From Burkholderia pseudomultivorans (GTDB lineage: Bacteria > Pseudomonadota > Gammaproteobacteria > Burkholderiales > Burkholderiaceae), in assembly GCF_902499075.1 (NCBI RefSeq), contig NZ_CABVPP010000066.1, forward strand, positions 1-36,403: DNA of 36,403 bases, given 5' to 3'. Positions within the stretch are counted from its first letter, which is position 1. The number at the start of each line of letters is the position of its first letter. Position numbers and translations under genes: made by a program. Below are positions 31,328 through 36,403 of the stretch, one piece after another. Below the pieces are notes generated by a model. The model ran no database searches. It was not told where the DNA came from and was given only the letters and a program-made list of their open reading frames with translations.

Positions 31328-32197
31328 ATGGACAAGCTTGAACAGTTTCTGACGCGCGCGGAAGCGCTGCTCGGCCGTCTCGAGGCGGTGCTGCCGCCGG
31401 CGCCGGCCGCGGTCGACTGGGATGCCGCGCACGCGTTCCGCTGGCGCAAGCGCCAGGGGCGCGGCTATCTGCAGCCGGTGCCGGCCACCTCGTCGATCAC
31501 GCTCGGCGACCTGCACAACATCGATCGCCAGAAAGGGCTGATCGAGCAGAACACGCGGCAGTTCGTGCACGGCAAGCCGGCGAACAACGTGCTGCTGACC
31601 GGCGCGCGCGGCACCGGCAAGTCGTCGCTGATCAAGGCGTGCCTGAACGCGTATGCGAACGACGGGCTGCGGCTGATCGAAGTCGACAAGGACGACCTGC
31701 ACGATCTCGGCGACATCGTCGACCTGATCTCGCAGCGTCCCGAGCGTTTCATCGTGTTCTGCGACGACCTGTCGTTCGAGGACGGCGAGTCGGGCTACAA
31801 GGCGCTGAAAGTGGCGCTCGACGGCTCGATCGCCGCGCAGTCGGACAATGTGCTGATCTATGCGACATCGAACCGCCGCCATCTGCTGCCCGAGTACATG
31901 AGCGACAACGAGTCGTACAAGCATCTGCCCGACGGCGAGATCCATCCGGGCGAAGTGGTCGAGGAGAAGATCTCGCTGTCGGAGCGCTTCGGCCTGTGGG
32001 TCAGCTTCTATCCGTTCAAGCAGGACGACTACCTCGACATCGTCGCGCACTGGCTGCGCCACTTCGGCTGCGCGGACGCCGAGATCGAGGCCGCGCGCGG
32101 CGACGCGCTCGTATGGGCGCTCGAACGCGGTTCGCGTTCGGGGCGCGTCGCGTGGCAGTTCGCGCGCGACTGGTCGGGCCGCAAGGAACAGGCATGA
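31328..32197 (+). CDS. DUF815-family AAA ATPase
   Basis: A 289-residue cytoplasmic P-loop ATPase. The Walker A motif GARGTGKSS is at 92-100 and the Walker B-like RFIVFCDDLSFED follows. ATSNRRHLLPEYM looks like an AAA+ sensor-1 region, and the C-terminal helical part ends in RSGRVAWQFARDW. This pattern is that of DUF815 (PF05673), a family without an assigned function as far as I know. No membrane helix or signal is present. The gene starts 18 bases after argJ, and its stop overlaps the start of the Nudix gene as ATGA, so the two are likely co-translated. Confidence 0.85.
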   Translation: MDKLEQFLTRAEALLGRLEAVLPPAPAAVDWDAAHAFRWRKRQGRGYLQPVPATSSITLGDLHNIDRQKGLIEQNTRQFVHGKPANNVLLTGARGTGKSSLIKACLNAYANDGLRLIEVDKDDLHDLGDIVDLISQRPERFIVFCDDLSFEDGESGYKALKVALDGSIAAQSDNVLIYATSNRRHLLPEYMSDNESYKHLPDGEIHPGEVVEEKISLSERFGLWVSFYPFKQDDYLDIVAHWLRHFGCADAEIEAARGDALVWALERGSRSGRVAWQFARDWSGRKEQA

Positions 32198-32637
32198 GTG
32201 CGGACCTCGCAGCGGGCGCGGTGCGCGCGCCGGACGGCCGCAAGGTGACCGAAGTCGCGGTCGGCGTGATGGTGCAGCCGGATGGCCGGTATCTGCTCGC
32301 GCAGCGTCTGCAGGGCAAGCCGTACGAAGGCTACTGGGAGTTTCCGGGCGGCAAGCTCGAAGCCGGGGAAAGCGTCGAGGACGCGCTCGCGCGCGAACTG
32401 CACGAGGAACTCGGGATCGTCGTCACGGCCAGCCATCGCTGGCACACGCTCGAGCACGATTATCCGCACGCTTATGTGCGGCTCTATTTCTGCAAGGTGA
32501 CGGGCTGGACGGGCGAGCCGCACAGCAAGGAAGGGCAGGCGTTCGTCTGGCAGCAATTGCCGGTCGACGTCGCGCCGCTGCTGCCGGCTGCGCTGCCGGT
32601 GCTCGAATTGCTCGAGAAGGAAGCGGCGTCGCACTGA
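32194..32637 (+). CDS. mutT: Nudix hydrolase, MutT type
   Basis: A 147-residue Nudix hydrolase. The complete Nudix box G-x5-E-x7-REL-x-EE-x-G-I lies at 53-75 (Gly53, Glu59, Arg67, Glu68, Glu71, Glu72, Gly74). The segment before it, AQRLQGKPYEGYWEFPGGK, is typical of MutT, which removes 8-oxo-dGTP from the nucleotide pool. The conserved place next to yacG, zapD and coaE supports mutT. ATG 32194 overlaps the DUF815 stop; the longer open frame upstream is a shadow. Substrate is inferred from family and neighbourhood. Confidence 0.9.
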   Translation: MSADLAAGAVRAPDGRKVTEVAVGVMVQPDGRYLLAQRLQGKPYEGYWEFPGGKLEAGESVEDALARELHEELGIVVTASHRWHTLEHDYPHAYVRLYFCKVTGWTGEPHSKEGQAFVWQQLPVDVAPLLPAALPVLELLEKEAASH

Positions 32638-32650
32638 CGCCGAGGCGGTC

Positions 32651-32672
32651 GGCCCGCTGCGAAAAGCGGGCC
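32651..32672. other. Hairpin between convergent mutT and yacG
   Basis: GGCCCGCT (32651-32658) pairs perfectly with AGCGGGCC (32665-32672), loop GCGAAA, in the 71-base gap where the two genes converge. A T-tract is missing on both sides, so a bidirectional terminator is only possible, not clear. Confidence 0.4.
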
Positions 32673-32708
32673 GTATCGATATCGCCAGCGGGCGGCGTGG
32701 TGCGCCGC

Positions 32709-32906
32709 TCAGCTGTCGCGACGGTCGTCCGTGCCGTCTTCGTCGGACAACGGCGCGTCGTCCGAGCCGCCGATCCGGTACTTTTCCGCCGCCCATGCGC
32801 CGAGGTCGAGCTGCTTGCAGCGGGCGGAACAGAATGGGCGAAACGGGTTCTCGGGCGTCCAGCGCACGGGTTTGCCGCAGGACGGACATTTCACAACGGT
32901 AGTCAT
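32709..32906 (-). CDS. yacG: DNA gyrase inhibitor / zinc protein YacG
   Basis: A 65-residue zinc-ribbon protein. Zinc ligands are Cys7, Cys10, Cys26 and Cys30 (C-x2-C-x15-C-x3-C), in the family frame [11 protein letters not shown] ... [17 protein letters not shown]. An acidic C-terminal tail ([13 protein letters not shown]) follows. In Escherichia coli YacG binds GyrB and inhibits gyrase. ATG 32906 is chosen because the family motif starts five residues in; an in-frame GTG at 32927 is less likely, and no clear ribosome site is visible. It lies 28 bases after zapD and is probably expressed with it. Confidence 0.93.
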   Translation of the reverse strand: MTTVVKCPSCGKPVRWTPENPFRPFCSARCKQLDLGAWAAEKYRIGGSDDAPLSDEDGTDDRRDS

Positions 32907-32934
32907 ACGAAAGCGTCGATTCGGCACGCGGCCG

Positions 32935-33760
<826 letters not shown>

Positions 33761-33799
33761 CGCGCCAATTTCGTACGCCATCACGAATGTTTGCGGCGA

Positions 33800-34408
33800 T
33801 CAGCGTGCGCGCGTCGCGCAGTCGAGATAGCGCCGGTGCAGCACATCGACCTGCGCGGCGAGTTCGTCGGGCGTCGCCGCATCGTTGACGATCACGTCGT
33901 CCGCCGCCGCGAGGCGCGCGTCGCGCGTTGCCTGCCGCGCGATGATCGCCTCGACCTGTTCGCGGGTGAAACCGTTGCGCCGCATCACGCGCGCAATCTG
34001 GGTCTCGACCGGACAGTCGACGACCAGCACGCGATCGGCGCGCGTTTTCCAGTTGCCCGATTCGACGAGCAGCGGCACGACGTAGATCACGTACGCGCCC
34101 CGCGCTTCGCGGGCTTCACGATCGGTTTCCGCGCGGATCAGCGGATGCGTGATCGCTTCGAGGCGGCGGCGCGCATCGTCGTCGCTGAAGATCAGCGTAC
34201 GCATTCTTGCGCGGTCGAGCGAGCCGTCGGCCGCAACGAAATCCGGGCCGAACGCCTGTTTGATCGCGGGCATCGCGAGACCGCCCGGCGCGGTAATACG
34301 GTGCGCGATCAGATCGGTATCGACGAGCGTCGCGCCGCGCGCGGCGAACAGATCGGCGACGGTCGTCTTGCCGCTGCCGATGCCGCCGGTGAGTCCCACT
34401 GAAAACAT
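33800..34408 (-). CDS. coaE: Dephospho-CoA kinase
   Basis: A 202-residue P-loop kinase that phosphorylates the 3'-hydroxyl of dephospho-CoA, the last step of coenzyme A synthesis. The Walker A motif GGIGSGKT is at 8-15. DTDLIAHRI follows, with the substrate-site aspartate, then HPLIRAE and VVPLLVES. The length is normal. ATG 34408 begins the homology; codons upstream overlap the end of pilD. It lies 4 bases after pilD and is probably in one operon with it, the conserved pilC-pilD-coaE arrangement. Confidence 0.95.
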   Translation of the reverse strand: MFSVGLTGGIGSGKTTVADLFAARGATLVDTDLIAHRITAPGGLAMPAIKQAFGPDFVAADGSLDRARMRTLIFSDDDARRRLEAITHPLIRAETDREAREARGAYVIYVVPLLVESGNWKTRADRVLVVDCPVETQIARVMRRNGFTREQVEAIIARQATRDARLAAADDVIVNDAATPDELAAQVDVLHRRYLDCATRAR

Positions 34409-34412
34409 GCTG

Positions 34413-35315
34413 TCAGCCTCCGAGCGCGGAATAGAAAGGGGTGCCGAAAAACAGCGTCGCAACGCCGCCTGCTGCGAGGAACGGCCCGAACGGGATCGGC
34501 TCCTCGAAACGCATCCGGCCGCGCCAGGTCGCGACGAGCCCGACGATCGCGCCTGTCACGGCGGCGAACAGCACGACCTGCGGCAGCGCGGCCCAGCCCA
34601 TCCACGCGCCGAGCGCGGCGAGCAGCTTCAGGTCGCCGAAGCCGATGCCCTCGATGCCGCGCAGCCACTTGAACAGCCAGTAGATCGACCACAGGAACAG
34701 ATAGCCGGCCATTGCGCCGATCACGGCCGAACGCAGCGACGTCAGCGTGTCGGCGAGATTCAGCGCGAGGCCGGCCCAAAGCAGCGGCAAGGTCATCGAG
34801 TCGGGCAGGTAGCCGGTGCGGATGTCGATCGCGCTCATCGCGAGCAGCGCCGCGCATAGCCCGAATACCGCAAGCGCCGTGCCGGTGGGGCCGAATGCCG
34901 CGAGCGCGCCGGCCGCGAGCAATCCGCCCGCGAGCTCGACGAGCGGATAGCGAAGGCCGATCGCGTGGCCGCATTGCCGGCAGAGACCGCGCAACAGCAG
35001 GTAGCTGACGAGCGGAATGTTTTCCCATGCGCGCAGCACGTGGCCGCAATGCGGGCATGCGCTGCGCGGACGGCACAGGTCGTAGCGCGGCGGATAGCCG
35101 TCGTCGGGCACGTCGGCGTTGCCGGTTGCTTCCGCGATTTCGGCCTGCCACGCGCGCTGCATCATCACCGGCAGCCGGTGCACGACCACGTTCACGAAGC
35201 TGCCGACGCACAGGCCGAGCACGACGGCGAACGCGTACTGCGCGACAGGCGGCAGCATCGCCAATGCGAGCAGCGCGTTCGCGGGCGAGTCGGGGGCAGC
35301 GTACAGGGGCGTCAT
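34413..35315 (-). CDS. pilD: Type IV prepilin peptidase / N-methyltransferase PilD
   Basis: A 300-residue polytopic inner-membrane aspartic protease (family A24) that cleaves and N-methylates type IV prepilins and type II pseudopilins. The N-terminal helix ([16 protein letters not shown]) leads into a cytoplasmic zinc domain with Cys87, Cys90, Cys112 and Cys115 (two C-x2-C pairs). The catalytic aspartates are Asp164 ([11 protein letters not shown]) and Asp228 ([12 protein letters not shown]). Both activities are expected because the zinc domain is complete. It lies 44 bases after pilC and 4 bases before coaE. It may also serve a type II secretion system elsewhere. Confidence 0.94.
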   Translation of the reverse strand: MTPLYAAPDSPANALLALAMLPPVAQYAFAVVLGLCVGSFVNVVVHRLPVMMQRAWQAEIAEATGNADVPDDGYPPRYDLCRPRSACPHCGHVLRAWENIPLVSYLLLRGLCRQCGHAIGLRYPLVELAGGLLAAGALAAFGPTGTALAVFGLCAALLAMSAIDIRTGYLPDSMTLPLLWAGLALNLADTLTSLRSAVIGAMAGYLFLWSIYWLFKWLRGIEGIGFGDLKLLAALGAWMGWAALPQVVLFAAVTGAIVGLVATWRGRMRFEEPIPFGPFLAAGGVATLFFGTPFYSALGG

Positions 35316-35359
35316 GAGGCTCGGGGTTCGGACTTAAAGGCGACAGATTCGTTGCGATG

Positions 35360-36403
35360 CTACACCACGTTGCCGAGCTGAAGGATGGGCAGATACATCG
35401 CGATCACGAGCCCGCCGACGAGCGCACCGAGCACGATCACGATCAGCGGCTCGCCGAGCGCGGCGAGCGTATCGAGGCGCGCATCGAGCTGCCGTTCGCC
35501 CAGCGCGGCGATGTCGGCGAGCATCGTGTCGAGTGCGCCGGTTTCCTCGGCGACGGCGATCGGCTGCACGACGTCGTCCGTAAAGCAGCCGGCCGCCCGC
35601 ATCGCATCGGCGAGACGCGCACCGCGCAACACGCGTGCCGCGATGTGCGCGGTGGCTCGCTCGAATACCGGGTGGCCGGCCGTACGCTCGAGTGTCGCGA
35701 ATGCATCGGCGAGCGGCACGCCAGCGCCGAGCAGGGTCGCGAGCGAGCGGCACCAGCGCGCGGCCGCGAACCGCGCGAGCGTATCGCCGATGAACGGCGC
35801 GGCCAGCATGTAGCGGGCGAGCGCGTATCGCAGCGATGGCCGATGCCGCGTGGCCTGTTGCACTGCGAGTCCGGCGGCGGCGGTCAGCGCGGCCAGTGCG
35901 CCGCCCCAGGTCGACAGCGCGGAAGAGAGGGCGAGCAACGCGCGGGTCGGCGCCGGCAGCGCGGTGCCGAAGCCGTCGAAGATCTGCCGGAACGTCGGCA
36001 CGACCCACACCATCAGCGCGGCCGAGATCGCAAGCGCAAACAGGATCACTGCGGCCGGATACGTGAGCGCTGCACGCAGCTTGCGCCACTGCGCATCCGC
36101 ACGCTCGCGGTGCTCGGCGACTCGCGTCAATACCGCGCCCAGTGCGCCCGACGCCTCGCCGACCTCAATCAGCTGGCGATACAGCGTGCCGAATTGATGC
36201 GGGTAACGCGCCAGTGCGGCGGCGAAGCGCTGGCCGCCGCCGATCTCGCGCGCAAGGCCCGCGGCGATGCGCGGCAGGCCGTCGCGCGTGCGGGTGCGCG
36301 CGAGCATGTCGAGCGACGGCGCAAGCGGCAGCCCCGCCTGCAGCAGGCTCGCGAGCTGGCGCGTGAAGCGCGTGATGTCGCGTGCGTGGGCGCTCGGCGC
36401 GCG
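35360..36403 (-). CDS. pilC: Type IV pilus inner-membrane platform protein PilC (5' end missing)
   Basis: The C-terminal 347 residues of a GspF/PilC-family protein; the frame stays open to the window edge, so the N-terminus (roughly 50-70 residues) lies outside. The first T2SSF repeat is present almost from its start (ITRFTRQLASLLQAGLPL), and the second starts near RWCRSLATLLGAGVPL. Membrane segments are visible after the first repeat (YPAAVILFALAISAALMVWVV), in the middle (about AALTAAAGLAV) and at the end (LIVIVLGALVGGLVIAMYLP). PilC couples the PilB/PilT motors to pilus assembly. Adjacency to pilD supports the pilus rather than the type II secretion assignment. Confidence 0.92.
   Translation of the reverse strand, partial: RAPSAHARDITRFTRQLASLLQAGLPLAPSLDMLARTRTRDGLPRIAAGLAREIGGGQRFAAALARYPHQFGTLYRQLIEVGEASGALGAVLTRVAEHRERADAQWRKLRAALTYPAAVILFALAISAALMVWVVPTFRQIFDGFGTALPAPTRALLALSSALSTWGGALAALTAAAGLAVQQATRHRPSLRYALARYMLAAPFIGDTLARFAAARWCRSLATLLGAGVPLADAFATLERTAGHPVFERATAHIAARVLRGARLADAMRAAGCFTDDVVQPIAVAEETGALDTMLADIAALGERQLDARLDTLAALGEPLIVIVLGALVGGLVIAMYLPILQLGNVV

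Overview
The window looks like chromosome 1 of a Burkholderia species, most likely of the Burkholderia cepacia complex. The evidence is high GC with strong G/C third positions, a 5S rRNA 3' end of Burkholderia type, proteins matching the beta-proteobacterial forms of the cell-division and murein genes, and the order coq7-mraZ...ftsZ-prx-lpxC-secA-argJ. The genus is fairly secure; the species is inference.

Layout. 1-110: the 3' end of a 5S rRNA gene and the rrn terminator. 341-4226: a cytoplasmic molybdopterin oxidoreductase and a FadD-type acyl-CoA ligase, both on +. 4643-5800: an outer-membrane porin on -, with its own terminator. 6080-6718: coq7 (ubiquinone biosynthesis). 7103-24405: a complete division and cell wall (dcw) cluster on +, in the order mraZ rsmH ftsL ftsI murE murF mraY murD ftsW murG murC ddl ftsQ ftsA ftsZ. 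24592-26256: a peroxiredoxin and lpxC. 26336-26818: a small DciA-like (DUF721) gene on -, divergent from secA (27122-29923). 30068-32637: argJ, a DUF815 ATPase and a mutT-type Nudix gene on +. 32709-36403, on -: yacG, zapD, coaE, pilD and the 5'-truncated pilC. The run from mraZ to pilC keeps the ancestral order also known in Escherichia coli (ftsZ-lpxC-secA-mutT-yacG-zapD-coaE-hofC), with the peroxiredoxin, the DUF721 gene, argJ and the DUF815 gene inserted.

How the genes work together. MurC, MurD, MurE and MurF build UDP-MurNAc-pentapeptide using D-Ala-D-Ala from Ddl. MraY and MurG make lipid II. FtsW and FtsI polymerise and cross-link it at the septum, under FtsA, FtsZ, FtsQ and FtsL; ZapD bundles FtsZ. 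LpxC commits lipid A synthesis and SecA drives protein export, so the region is essentially an envelope-growth and division locus. Seven of the dcw junctions are 4-bp ATGA overlaps, suggesting translational coupling. A sigma70-like promoter (TTGACC-17-TAAAGT) lies upstream of mraZ. An array of GTG-type pentamers spaced exactly 10 bp starts at its -10 and fits MraZ autoregulation.

I see no CRISPR array, insertion sequence, prophage, tRNA gene or integrated island. I found no convincing undescribed system. The most open questions concern the orphan molybdoenzyme, the DUF815 ATPase coupled to mutT, the DUF721 gene facing secA and the peroxiredoxin inside the envelope cluster.
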